A program made the translations under genes and the position numbers. From Deltaproteobacteria bacterium (lineage in GTDB: Bacteria; Desulfobacterota; Desulfobaccia; Desulfobaccales; 0-14-0-80-60-11): DNA of 47,962 nucleotides. Under the pieces are notes generated by a model. The model was not told the origin of the DNA and searched no databases. It saw only the letters and a program-made list of their open reading frames with translations. Positions 27,340-35,748 of the stretch are shown here, piece by piece. Within the stretch, counting starts at the first letter, position 1; the number at the start of each line of letters is the position of its first letter. The stretch spans positions 1 to 47,962 of the forward strand of contig VGSQ01000011.1 in assembly GCA_016874975.1 (NCBI GenBank). Reading direction: 5' to 3'.

Positions 27340-27621
27340 AAGGTTTCTTGAGACAAAGGTCATCAACCGATCATGACGAGGTAGGATAAAGACAAATTGA
27401 GTCAAGGAAAAAGGTAAATGTTAAGTGTCAATCAATTGATGATTGGTTGTTATTTACCGGAGATTATCATTTTTTATATTGACACAGGCCTGTCCGGTAA
27501 GGATTTTGCATGAATGTGGTTTTTAAGCCCCCTCCCCACGGTGGGAGGGGGTTGGGGCATAAGCGCTAACTTAAGAAGACTTTTTATGCGTAATTTAGAA
27601 TGGGAACTTCAATAACATCAG
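27340..27621. other. AT-rich intergenic region with inverted repeats
   Basis: About 280 bases without a gene. It contains an inverted repeat TTACCGGA (27454-27461) / TCCGGTAA (27493-27500), a perfect 10-bp palindrome ACAGGCCTGT (27484-27493) overlapping a TTGACA box (27479-27484), and a GC-rich hairpin CCCCCTCCCCAC / GTGGGAGGGGG (27528-27551). No acceptable -10 box follows the TTGACA at 17 bp (GATTTT). It could be an operator/promoter left from the neighbouring insertion sequence, or the IS end region. Confidence 0.4.
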
Positions 27622-28208
27622 TCAGTTGCAAATACATAAAGGCCTTAAGTCAGCGCCTATGCCCCGCCGGGGGCGGCCTCTTTTTCGGGGCGCCGGTTTC
27701 CCGGGCTTCGGCCGCACCACGGATTTCTCCCGGCCCTCAATGGCGGTGGCGTCCCGGCTGATATGCCCCACCAACTCCGGCTTGACCCACTCCGCCACAG
27801 GGCCGCATGGACCTTCTCCCCCAGCCCCGACCGGGCAAATTCCGCAAAGGCCCGAGAAAAGGTGGCCTCGGAAGGGATGTCGGCGCGCCTGACAAAACCG
27901 CAAATCCGCCGCAGGACCGGTGAAGCCCGCAAAGCCTCGAGGGTGGCCCGGGTGTGGGGGTGGTGATACACCGCCTTGGCCACCAAGGCCCGGGCCAGGG
28001 CTCGGCGCTCCCACGGCTTCCGGCCAAATCTCTGCGGTGGCCGTCTGACAAATCTTTCGAGATGAAGCACTTCCAAGATGCCGGCTAATTGCTGCTCTTT
28101 CTCGGTTAAGGGGCGCTCGCCACATTCTTCCAGGCGGGGGAATAGATACCGTTGTAAAGCCCCCAGTATCCATGATACTCTTTCTCTAAGCTTCATCGGC
28201 TCCCCCAA
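27622..28208 (-). pseudogene. Truncated, frameshifted transposase
   Basis: The minus-strand frame from 28208 (MGEPMKLRERVSWIL) encodes about 135 residues typical of the N-terminal domain (DUF772-like) of IS1182/IS5-type transposases: ARALVAKAVYHHPHTRATLE, then LRRICGFVRRADIPSEATFS and RAFAEFARSGLGEKVHAAL. Near 27800 a one-base deletion breaks the frame. The right continuation (VAEWVKPELVGHISRDATA, then AIEGREK) is found in the next frame and ends at 27622. The DDE catalytic core is missing. This is a dead IS remnant separating the signalling pair from the outer-membrane assembly genes. Confidence 0.82.
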
Positions 28209-28306
28209 GCTATTGTTTTACTATCAAAAATACTTTAGCACAGGCGCGCCGATGAGGCTTAATTTTTTAGAAAATCAACCCCAAAGAGACTTTTGCAAGA
28301 GGCTCT

Positions 28307-28714
28307 ATGAAAAGCGCTATTGAAATCCGCGCGGTTCGACCCACTTGCCGCGCCCTCTGCTGGCTGCTCGCCCTCTGCTGGCTGCTCGGCCTGACGGGGT
28401 GCGCCGGGGAGCCGACGTTGCCCTCCCGGAAAGAGCCCTCCACCGAGATCTACCAGGAGCAGGTCTTTCATGAACGGGTCAACCGCCTCAATGCCGTCAG
28501 TCTCGGGGCCACCCAGGCCCAGGTCCTCCAGGCCTGCGGCCCGCCCACGGAGCAGCGCCGGGAAGCCGGCCGCACCGTTTATCTCTATCGGCTGAGCCAC
28601 CCCAAGGAGGGCACACCTTTCAGCGGACCCGGCCGCATGGTATACTTGTCCTGGGAAACCACTCTCACCTTTGATCAGCACGGCCGGGTCGCGGCCATCA
28701 ACCATAAGCCGTGA
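28307..28714 (+). CDS. Small BamE/SmpA-like outer-membrane lipoprotein
   Basis: This is a 135-residue lipoprotein with signal peptide and lipobox LTGC (Cys32). The mature part contains NAVSLGATQAQVLQACGPP, which matches the start of the BamE/SmpA fold ('L-.G.T..QV...G.P'), followed by a tyrosine-rich strand and a final TFDQHGRVAAI. BamE-type proteins support beta-barrel assembly at the outer membrane. Position just before TamA- and TamB-like genes (68 bp upstream) agrees with such a role. AGAGG lies before ATG 28307. The hydrophobic core of the signal peptide carries a perfect 18-bp tandem duplication (28353-28370 and 28371-28388). It may equally be an unrelated lipoprotein that uses the same fold. 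Confidence 0.72.
   Translation: MKSAIEIRAVRPTCRALCWLLALCWLLGLTGCAGEPTLPSRKEPSTEIYQEQVFHERVNRLNAVSLGATQAQVLQACGPPTEQRREAGRTVYLYRLSHPKEGTPFSGPGRMVYLSWETTLTFDQHGRVAAINHKP
28353..28388 (+). repeat. 18-bp tandem duplication in a signal peptide
   Basis: CCCTCTGCTGGCTGCTCG occurs twice in a row (28353-28370, 28371-28388), repeating six codons (the LCWLL unit) of the lipoprotein's hydrophobic signal segment. Being in frame, it only changes signal length. Such repeats can expand or contract by slippage. Confidence 0.85.
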
Positions 28715-28782
28715 GACCGGATTCGAAATCAGAGCCGGCCGGGTAATTGCCAGGGCCGGTTGACGCCCCAGGGAGCTTTGGC

Positions 28783-30633
28783 ATGCGCCGTGGCCGGACC
28801 GGCTGCCGCCGGATTCTCGTGGTCCTGACCCTGATCCTTGCCCTGTTGGGAGAAGCAGGGGGGGGACCTGCGGCCGAAGCCCCCTCCACGCCTGGCCCCA
28901 CCCTGCGCTCCCTCAGGTTTGAAGGGGCCCGGGTGATTCCGGCCCGGGAGGTGCGGGAGGAGCTCACCATCCCCCTGCCCTCCAGGTGGCCCTGGCGCCC
29001 CCTGCCAGCCTTCAACCCCGGGGACCTGACCGCGGACCTGGAGCGCCTGGAGTTTTATTTCCGCCGCCGCGGCTTTTACCATGTCCGCCTCACCCCCGAA
29101 ATCACCACGGACGAATCCGGACGCACGGACGTGGTGGTCAAGGTGGAGGAAGGCCCCTGGGTGCAGGTGACCCGGGTGGAGGTGACGGGTTTGGAGGCCA
29201 TCCCGGCCGACGAACTGGATGATCTCCGGGCTAAAATCCCCCTCAAAATCGGCGACCGCTTCACCGAAATCCTTTACGAGGACCTGAAACGCCTCTATCT
29301 CAACTGGTTCCTGGACCACGGCTACCCCCGGGCCCGGCTGGACGGCAAGGTGCTGCTGGACGAAAAACTCAACACTGCCCAGATCAGCCTGGAGGCGGTG
29401 TCCGGACCTCTCTGCCGCTTCGGGCGGGTGGAGCTCCGGGGTGACCTGGAAACCCCCGCGCATGTCATCCTCCAGAAGTTGACCTTCAAGGAAGGTGACC
29501 TCTTTTCCTACGATGCCATCTATGAGAGCCAGCGGCGTCTCTATGGCCTGGACCTGTTTCACAGCGTCACCTTCATCCCCCAATTGGCCCCGGCCACGGC
29601 TCGGAGCATCCCGGTGACCCTGGCCATCGAAGAAAAAAAGAAGCGTTCCCTCAAACTGGGGCTGGGGTGGGGCGACGAGGACCAGTTCCGGGCCCGGGCG
29701 TCGCTGCGTCTGCGCAACCTGGGGGGCGGCGGCCGCCTCCTGGATCTGGAGGCCAAATACTCCAGCCTGGAATACCGGGTGACGGGGACTTTCATTAGCC
29801 CCCAGCTCGCCGGCAGCCGCCTGGACCTCATCGCCGAAAGCGGGTTGCTGCGCCGCTACCTGCCGGGGTTCACCGACCGGGCCTGGTACTCCCAGGTGCG
29901 TCTGGAGCGGGAGCTGCCCTGGAACCTGCGGCTGGCCGCGGGCCACGGCCTGGAGTTTGCCCGGCCTTTCAACATCGACGCCCAGACCCTGCTGCTGCTC
30001 CGGGAGACCGAGCCCGGCAAGCTCTACTACTCTTCCATGGCCTTTGTGGGCCTGCGCCGGGACACCACCGACAACATCGCCGACCCCCGCCGGGGCGGCC
30101 TCCTCACCGCCAGATTCGAGGCGGCGCCGGACTTCCTGGGCTCTTCCCTCCAGTTTGTGCGCCAGGTGGTCGAGCTGCGCCGCTACCAGGCGGTGGCGGA
30201 CACCAACGTGGTGTTGGCCGGGCGGCTCAAGCTGGGGCTCATCGAGCCCATCCAGGCCACCAAACAGATTCCCATTTATAAACGCTTCTTCTCCGGCGGG
30301 GCGGGGAGCGTCCGGGGCTACCGGCTGGACTACCTGGGGCCCCGGGACGCCTCCGGCAACCCCCTGGGGGGCGAGGCCGTTCTGGAAGGCAGCGTGGAGG
30401 CGCGTCTGCCCATCTACAAAGATTTTCGCGCCGTGGCCTTCCTGGATTTCGGCAACGTCTTTCTCAAGGTGCGCAACGTTGACCTGGGCCAGTTGAAGTA
30501 CGCCTCCGGGGTGGGGCTGCGCTATCAGACCCCTGTGGGCCCCCTGGGGGTGGACGTGGGCTTCCCCCTCAACCCCATCGACCCGGGACGGGACCGCTAC
30601 CACTTCCACCTGACCATCGGCCACGCTTTTTAG
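28783..30633 (+). CDS. tamA: TamA/BamA-like outer-membrane assembly protein (Omp85)
   Basis: The protein is 616 residues. A cleavable signal peptide (about 1-32, RILVVLTLILALLGEAGG) leads into three POTRA domains (about 40-280), then a 16-strand barrel. The barrel carries the family's lid-loop motif GSVRGYR (V510-Y513), which contacts the barrel interior. ATG 28783 is preferred over an upstream TTG because AGGGAG lies seven bases before it. TamA works with TamB to move or insert autotransporters and other envelope components, and the neighbour downstream is a TamB-like gene. Length and three POTRAs favour TamA over BamA, which has five POTRAs and about 800 residues. Confidence 0.88.
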   Translation: MRRGRTGCRRILVVLTLILALLGEAGGGPAAEAPSTPGPTLRSLRFEGARVIPAREVREELTIPLPSRWPWRPLPAFNPGDLTADLERLEFYFRRRGFYHVRLTPEITTDESGRTDVVVKVEEGPWVQVTRVEVTGLEAIPADELDDLRAKIPLKIGDRFTEILYEDLKRLYLNWFLDHGYPRARLDGKVLLDEKLNTAQISLEAVSGPLCRFGRVELRGDLETPAHVILQKLTFKEGDLFSYDAIYESQRRLYGLDLFHSVTFIPQLAPATARSIPVTLAIEEKKKRSLKLGLGWGDEDQFRARASLRLRNLGGGGRLLDLEAKYSSLEYRVTGTFISPQLAGSRLDLIAESGLLRRYLPGFTDRAWYSQVRLERELPWNLRLAAGHGLEFARPFNIDAQTLLLLRETEPGKLYYSSMAFVGLRRDTTDNIADPRRGGLLTARFEAAPDFLGSSLQFVRQVVELRRYQAVADTNVVLAGRLKLGLIEPIQATKQIPIYKRFFSGGAGSVRGYRLDYLGPRDASGNPLGGEAVLEGSVEARLPIYKDFRAVAFLDFGNVFLKVRNVDLGQLKYASGVGLRYQTPVGPLGVDVGFPLNPIDPGRDRYHFHLTIGHAF

Positions 30634-30860
30634 GGGTTAGGTTTTAGGTTTTAGGTTTTGGGTTCTGGGAGGGATAAGGGATGTCTGACCCCCGGCCCCC
30701 TCCTCTCCCGCAAACATTTTCCTCTGGTTCCCAAGCTCCTGCCTGGGAACTGGCTTGCTCGCCAAGCTCTGCCTGGCTTAAGGATCGCTGCCCAGGGCAG
30801 GGGCTGAGGGGTTATGGGGGCGCAGGAATCCCGAACCCCAAGTCCCCCCTTTCGGACTGA
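30634..30860. repeat. Short direct repeats between tamA and tamB
   Basis: The spacer starts with three near-perfect copies of TTAGGTTTTAGG-type units (GGTTAGGTTTTAGGTTTTAG, 30636-30655) followed by GGGTTCTGGG. A matching CCCAGAACCCAGAACCCA run occurs at 44752-44771 on the other side of the window. No terminator-like hairpin is evident, so TamA and TamB could still share a transcript. Confidence 0.4.
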
Positions 30861-33800
30861 ATGGTTATGAAACTGCTGACCTGGCGCCGCCTGGCGCTGC
30901 TCATCCTGCTGCTGGCCGTGCTGGCGGGGGTCGCCGCCTGGAGCTTCCTCCACTCCGAGGCCTTCTGGCGCTGGAGCGGCCAAAAGGTGGTGTCCCTGGT
31001 GCAGGAGAGCCTGGAGGGGGACCTCTCGGTGCGGGAAATCCGGGGGACGCCGTTTCGGGGCATGACCTTGCTCGACCTCCGGCTCACCACGGGCCAGGGT
31101 GAGGTGCTCGCGGCACCCCGGGTGGAGCTGCGCCTGTCCCTGTGGTCCCTGCTGCGCCGGCAGCCGGTGGTGGCCCGCCTGGCCTTTATCGAACCGCGTC
31201 TCACCCTGCGACGCGACCAGGACGGCGCCTGGGAGGCCGCCGGCCTGGTCAAGGCCGACGGCCGCTCGTCGGCCTGGCTGACCCTCAAGGTGCTCACCTT
31301 TTCCCAGGTCGCCGTTGAAAAAGGGCGGATCATCTTGGCCGGGCCGGGGGAAAGCCGGACTTTTCTCCTGGAGAGTCTCGAATGCGCCCTGAACATCCTG
31401 CATCCCCTGTCCCCCCAACGGACGGTGCAGCTCCGCCGGGGAACCGCCCGCGTCGACACCCCGTGGGGGCGGTTCGACCTTTCGGGCCGCCTGGCTTACA
31501 GCCTGGGCCACCTGAACCTGCTGTCCCTGTCGGCCTCCACCAACGGCCGCCATCTCCTCTCCCTGGCCGGGGAAGTGCGCCTGGGTGAGGCCGACCCCAC
31601 CCTCCGCCTGGTGGGCGAAGCGGGCCCGGCCCCGGCGGCCCTGATACGACGCCTCTGGTCCGGCTGGCCCGCGGCCTGGGACCCACAGGGGACCTTTCAG
31701 CTGGAGGGGACCACCGCCCGGGCGCACCTTTCTTTCAAAGGCGGCGCGGCCAGGGAATGGACGGTGGAACTCCAGGGCGATTTGGGGTGGCAGGCGGGCG
31801 CCTGGGATTATGATGTTGAGGTGAAGCTGCGGGGCCTGAAACTCTCCCCTTGGGCCGAGCAGGGCGGGCCGGGGTGGGCGGCGCTCAAACACGCCTCCCC
31901 CCTGAACGTGCAGCTCCAGGCCAGGGGCCGGGGCCTCCCCTGGCAGCCGCAACACTTCGCCTGGTCCCTGGCCGGAGAGCCCGTGGCCTGGAAAGAGGTG
32001 CGCCTGGAGAGCTGGCGGCTGGAACTCTCGGGAAACGACCGGGAGCAAAATCTCACCGCCCTGGTGCAGGGGAACGCGGGACGCCTGGAGGTGAAGGCCG
32101 TGGGCCCCCTGCGGCTGGGGGAGGGGAGCCTGACGGTTAAGGCCCAGGGGCTGCAGCCGGGGCGCCTGGGTCTGGCCGGGGAGGAGAAAGCCGAGGTGAG
32201 CGGGACCTTCACCGGGTCCTTCCGCCTGCCGGCCTGGGACCAGCCGGAGCGTCTGCGGCTGGCCGGGGAGCTGGACCTGAAAGGACGCTTCCGGGAGTAC
32301 GAGGTCCGGGAATTCAAGGGCCGCCTGGCCTGGGAGCGCCACCGCCTGGAGGTGGGCAAGGCCCGCCTGGCGCTGGCCGACCTCTCCGTCGACTTTTTCG
32401 GGACGCTGGCGGGGGAGCGGCTCGATTTCACCTATCAGGCGCAGTTTCACCCCGGCCGCGGGCCGCTGGCGCCGGGCCCCTGGCGGGGGCAGCTCTCCGG
32501 CGAAGGCAGGCTCAGCGGCGCCCTGAGCGCCCCGGAAATCACGGTCCAGGGCAGGGGCTCGGGCCTGGCGGCGGAGGGCTGGTCGCTGGGGACGGCCGCC
32601 TTTACCGGCTCCAGCCGGGGCTGGCCGCCGCACCACGGCTCCCTGGAGGTGCAGGGCACGGGGTGGACCACCCCGCTGGGCGCCTTTGCCCAGGTGCGGT
32701 TCCAGGGGGAGGGGCAGGACCGGCGCTGGCGCTTTTCCCTCCGGGCCCAGACCCCCCAGGGCCCCCAGGCCGAACTGGCCGGGACTGCGGACCTGGGCGC
32801 CAGCCCCCGCTCCCTGACCTTGGACCGCACCCGACTGCAGGTGGCCCGGCTCTCTCTGGAAAACGTCGGCCCCGTGCCCCTCCGGTTCTCCCCCGGCCTG
32901 GAGGTGGGCCCCGCCGCCTTCCGGGTGGGGGAGGGGAGGGTGAACATCGCCCTCAAGACCGTGGGTGGCGCAGTGAGCGGCCAGGCGGCCTTCCAGGGGG
33001 TCCCCGCGGGTCTCTTCAGCCTGCAGGGGGCGTCCCTGGGAGGCAGGGTGAGCGGCCGTCTGGCCATCAGCGGCGAGGCCCGCCAGCCGCAAATGGACGG
33101 GCAGTTCAGCCTGGAGGGCGGCCGCTGGGGGGAATTCGCCTTCCAGTCCCTGCGCCTCAACCTGACACACCGGGGCCATCGCCTGCAATTCTCCGGCAAT
33201 CTGGAGGAAAAGGCGGGCGGGCCCCGCCTCACCGGGGAAGGCTTCGTCCCTCTCCACTTCTCCCTCTCGCCCTTCCGACTGGCCTGGGGTGAGGAGGACT
33301 TTCAGGTGCGGCTGCGGGGGGACCGGGCCAATCTCAGCCTGCTGACCGGATTGACGCCGGAGATCGAGGAAGCCAGGGGAGAACTGGACCTGGAGGCCCT
33401 GTGGCAGGGGAAGGTGGGACAGCCCCGGCTGACCGGACGGGTGCGCTGGGGCGAGGGCGCCATTAAGCTGCGGCAAAGCGGGGCGGCCTATCGCCTGGAG
33501 CCGGGGACCATCAGCCTGGACGGCGACCGTCTGAACCTGGCCCGGTTGACCCTGGTCAGCGGCGGCACGGCCATGCTCAGCGGAAACGTCACCCTGGCGG
33601 GCTTCCGGCCCGACCACCTGGACCTGAGGGCGCGCCTGGACAACTTCAAGGTAGTCTTGCGGGGCGGCTCCGAAGCGACGGTGGCGGGCGCCCTGACTTT
33701 AACCGGGCCCTGGTCGGCGCCGGTCCTGCAGGGGCGGCTGGTGGCGCCCTCCGGATCCTTCCATGCGGGCATCTTTGCCGCCGATCTGCATGAAGACATC

Positions 33801-34553
33801 GTGCTGGTGCGACGGCTCCCCGCCCCCGGGAAGCCCCCCTCGGAGCCACAGCCCCCCCCGACGCCGGGGTGGAACAACAACCTGAAAATGGATGTGTCCC
33901 TGGAAACCCCGGGGGTGTGGGTGAGGGACACCCGGCTCCGGGTGCTGCTGGCGGGCGGGCTCCGGGTCCGGAAACAGCCGGGCCGGCCCCTCTCCGTGGC
34001 CGGACAGTTGAAACCCGTGCGGGGCACCATCGAAGTGCAGGGGCGCTCCTTCAAAGTGGTGGAAGGTGTGGTGACGCTGCCGGAGAAGGCCGGCGCCACC
34101 CCCACCCTGAAGGGCAAGGCGGTGCATGAAATGAGGGAGATCACCCTCGTGCTGCTCCTCAGCGGCCCGGTCAGTGGTCCGGACATCCGCCTGGACAGCA
34201 TCCCGCCCCTGCCGCCCCAGGACCTGTTGTCCTATCTGGTCTTCGGCCGCTCCGCCCAGACTCTTTCCCGGGAGGAATACCTGAAGGTGGGACCCCAGAC
34301 CGCCGGCATTTTGGCAGGCTTCACCGCCAAAAGGATTCAGGAATTCCTGGGCAAGGATTTCCCCCTCCTGGAGGCGGCCGCACCTCTCACCAAGGACATC
34401 ACCATCTCCTTTGAACGCAAGACCAACCCCATCTCCCGGGAGGACGTCAATCAGGTGCGCCTGGAATACCGGCTCAACCGCCGCTTCAGCATCGAATCGC
34501 AACTGGGCCGGCGCAACTCCGGGGGCGACGTGCTCTTCAACCTGGACTGGTAG
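30861..34553 (+). CDS. tamB: TamB-like translocation/assembly module protein (AsmA-like superfamily)
   Basis: This 1230-residue protein is anchored in the inner membrane by one N-terminal helix (about 12-35, LALLILLLAVLAGVAAWSFL). The rest is a very long beta-rich periplasmic rod, typical of bridge-like lipid transfer proteins (TamB, YhdP). The C-terminal part (about 900-1230) matches the conserved TamB domain, including LRVLLAGGLRV, GTIEVQGRSFKVVEGVV and DLLSYLVFGRSA. It ends with a short strand that may dock into TamA. Known members carry phospholipids to the outer membrane and help insert some barrels. ATG 30861 or the next ATG two codons on can serve as start. The gene follows tamA by 227 bp. 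Confidence 0.9.
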   Translation: MVMKLLTWRRLALLILLLAVLAGVAAWSFLHSEAFWRWSGQKVVSLVQESLEGDLSVREIRGTPFRGMTLLDLRLTTGQGEVLAAPRVELRLSLWSLLRRQPVVARLAFIEPRLTLRRDQDGAWEAAGLVKADGRSSAWLTLKVLTFSQVAVEKGRIILAGPGESRTFLLESLECALNILHPLSPQRTVQLRRGTARVDTPWGRFDLSGRLAYSLGHLNLLSLSASTNGRHLLSLAGEVRLGEADPTLRLVGEAGPAPAALIRRLWSGWPAAWDPQGTFQLEGTTARAHLSFKGGAAREWTVELQGDLGWQAGAWDYDVEVKLRGLKLSPWAEQGGPGWAALKHASPLNVQLQARGRGLPWQPQHFAWSLAGEPVAWKEVRLESWRLELSGNDREQNLTALVQGNAGRLEVKAVGPLRLGEGSLTVKAQGLQPGRLGLAGEEKAEVSGTFTGSFRLPAWDQPERLRLAGELDLKGRFREYEVREFKGRLAWERHRLEVGKARLALADLSVDFFGTLAGERLDFTYQAQFHPGRGPLAPGPWRGQLSGEGRLSGALSAPEITVQGRGSGLAAEGWSLGTAAFTGSSRGWPPHHGSLEVQGTGWTTPLGAFAQVRFQGEGQDRRWRFSLRAQTPQGPQAELAGTADLGASPRSLTLDRTRLQVARLSLENVGPVPLRFSPGLEVGPAAFRVGEGRVNIALKTVGGAVSGQAAFQGVPAGLFSLQGASLGGRVSGRLAISGEARQPQMDGQFSLEGGRWGEFAFQSLRLNLTHRGHRLQFSGNLEEKAGGPRLTGEGFVPLHFSLSPFRLAWGEEDFQVRLRGDRANLSLLTGLTPEIEEARGELDLEALWQGKVGQPRLTGRVRWGEGAIKLRQSGAAYRLEPGTISLDGDRLNLARLTLVSGGTAMLSGNVTLAGFRPDHLDLRARLDNFKVVLRGGSEATVAGALTLTGPWSAPVLQGRLVAPSGSFHAGIFAADLHEDIVLVRRLPAPGKPPSEPQPPPTPGWNNNLKMDVSLETPGVWVRDTRLRVLLAGGLRVRKQPGRPLSVAGQLKPVRGTIEVQGRSFKVVEGVVTLPEKAGATPTLKGKAVHEMREITLVLLLSGPVSGPDIRLDSIPPLPPQDLLSYLVFGRSAQTLSREEYLKVGPQTAGILAGFTAKRIQEFLGKDFPLLEAAAPLTKDITISFERKTNPISREDVNQVRLEYRLNRRFSIESQLGRRNSGGDVLFNLDW

Positions 34554-34743
34554 TAAAAGGGGCGGGGTGACGGTTTGGTAAAAACGGGGCCAATTTGATA
34601 CGGGATGCTTCCCTCTATCATGAAAACCATGCGGCAGGCGGGAGGCGCTGCACTTTCCCGCGCGGCAAACCTTATAGCTTCCAGCCGGGAAGAATACCAC
34701 GTCCGCTTTGCAGGGGCGTTTCTGAAACCGGCGCCCGCCGGAC

Positions 34744-35748
34744 TTATCCGAGCTCCAGACCTGCGGCTAAACGGGCCAGCCGGGGATAGTCCCCTGCCAG
34801 CGCCGCCAGCCGCCGCTTCAGGCTTGCCAGCGCCGGGGGGATGGAGCGGGCGAACTGGGGCTTGCCCCTGCTCCGGGTGAGGAAGCCGAAGGCCCCGAGA
34901 ATCTGCAGATTGCGGCTCAGGGCCAGATGCTCGTAAGCGTCCCGGAAGGCGTCGGTCCCGCCGGGCAGGCGCTCCCCGAGCCTGCCGAGATAATAATCCA
35001 ACAATTCCTCCTGCTCGTCGGGGGCCGGGTCCACATAGGGGTCGATGAGGAGCGCGGCCACGTCATAGCCCAACGGCCCCAGGCGGCAGCCCTGAAAGTC
35101 GATCAGCCGGAGCCGCTCCCCCTGCACCATGAGGTTCCGGGACTGAAAGTCCCGGTGCATCAGCCAGGCCGGCCCGCCGGGCAGGGCCCGGGCGACGAGC
35201 CGGGCAAAGTCCGGGGCCAGTTCGGTTGCCGGGATTTTCATGCCCAGGCAGCCCTGCACGAATTCCCGCAGGAAATAGCCGCATTCCCGTTCCAGGAGGA
35301 ATTCCGGGGTCACCGCCGGGGTGTCGAAGCACCAGGCGGGGTCGAAGCCCGTGATCCCCTCGAACTGCAAGTCGATGAGCAGGTCCAGCGCCCGGCGGTG
35401 CCAGCCGCGCCGCTGCCCGGCCGGCCGCCCCGCCAGCGCCTCCTCCAGACTGAGATTCCCCAGGTCCTCCAGGAGCGCCCACCCCTCTTCCCGACTGTAC
35501 TCGTAGATTTCCGGCGCCGGAAGGCCCCGGCGGCGCAGATGCCGCCCGATGAGCACGTAGGAGTCATTTTCATTGACCGCGCCGCCCGGGGGGTGGGGAT
35601 GCCACAGCAGCACCAGAGAAGGAGCGCCCTCCAGGCGATAGAAGCGGCGCTCGGAGCCGTCCCCGGCCAGGGGCCGGACCCGGTTGAGGTCCGCCCCGAA
35701 GTGGGCGGCCGCGGCGCGGAGCCGGGGGCCGGCCGGCAGGTCCGCCAT
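34744..35748 (-). CDS. AmgK-like sugar kinase (aminoglycoside phosphotransferase fold)
   Basis: The protein is 334 residues with a protein-kinase-like fold. Catalytic motifs are WLMHRDFQSRNLM (H198-R199-D200, N205) and metal-binding D217 (LIDFQG). The N-terminal GDGSERRFYRL acts as the glycine-rich loop. This matches the AmgK/cell-wall-recycling group that phosphorylates N-acetylmuramate or other anomeric sugars, rather than true antibiotic-resistance enzymes. AmgK normally sits next to MurU, a nucleotidyltransferase, which is not present here. The start codon overlaps the stop of the channel gene upstream on the minus strand (positions 35746-35750), so the two are translationally coupled. 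Substrate assignment is moderately sure. Confidence 0.78.
   Translation of the reverse strand: MADLPAGPRLRAAAAHFGADLNRVRPLAGDGSERRFYRLEGAPSLVLLWHPHPPGGAVNENDSYVLIGRHLRRRGLPAPEIYEYSREEGWALLEDLGNLSLEEALAGRPAGQRRGWHRRALDLLIDLQFEGITGFDPAWCFDTPAVTPEFLLERECGYFLREFVQGCLGMKIPATELAPDFARLVARALPGGPAWLMHRDFQSRNLMVQGERLRLIDFQGCRLGPLGYDVAALLIDPYVDPAPDEQEELLDYYLGRLGERLPGGTDAFRDAYEHLALSRNLQILGAFGFLTRSRGKPQFARSIPPALASLKRRLAALAGDYPRLARLAAGLELG

Noticed and set aside
30651-33617. Long open frame on the minus strand opposite tamB.
   Set aside because: Same reason: shadow of GC-rich coding DNA, proline/glutamine-rich translation with no domain.
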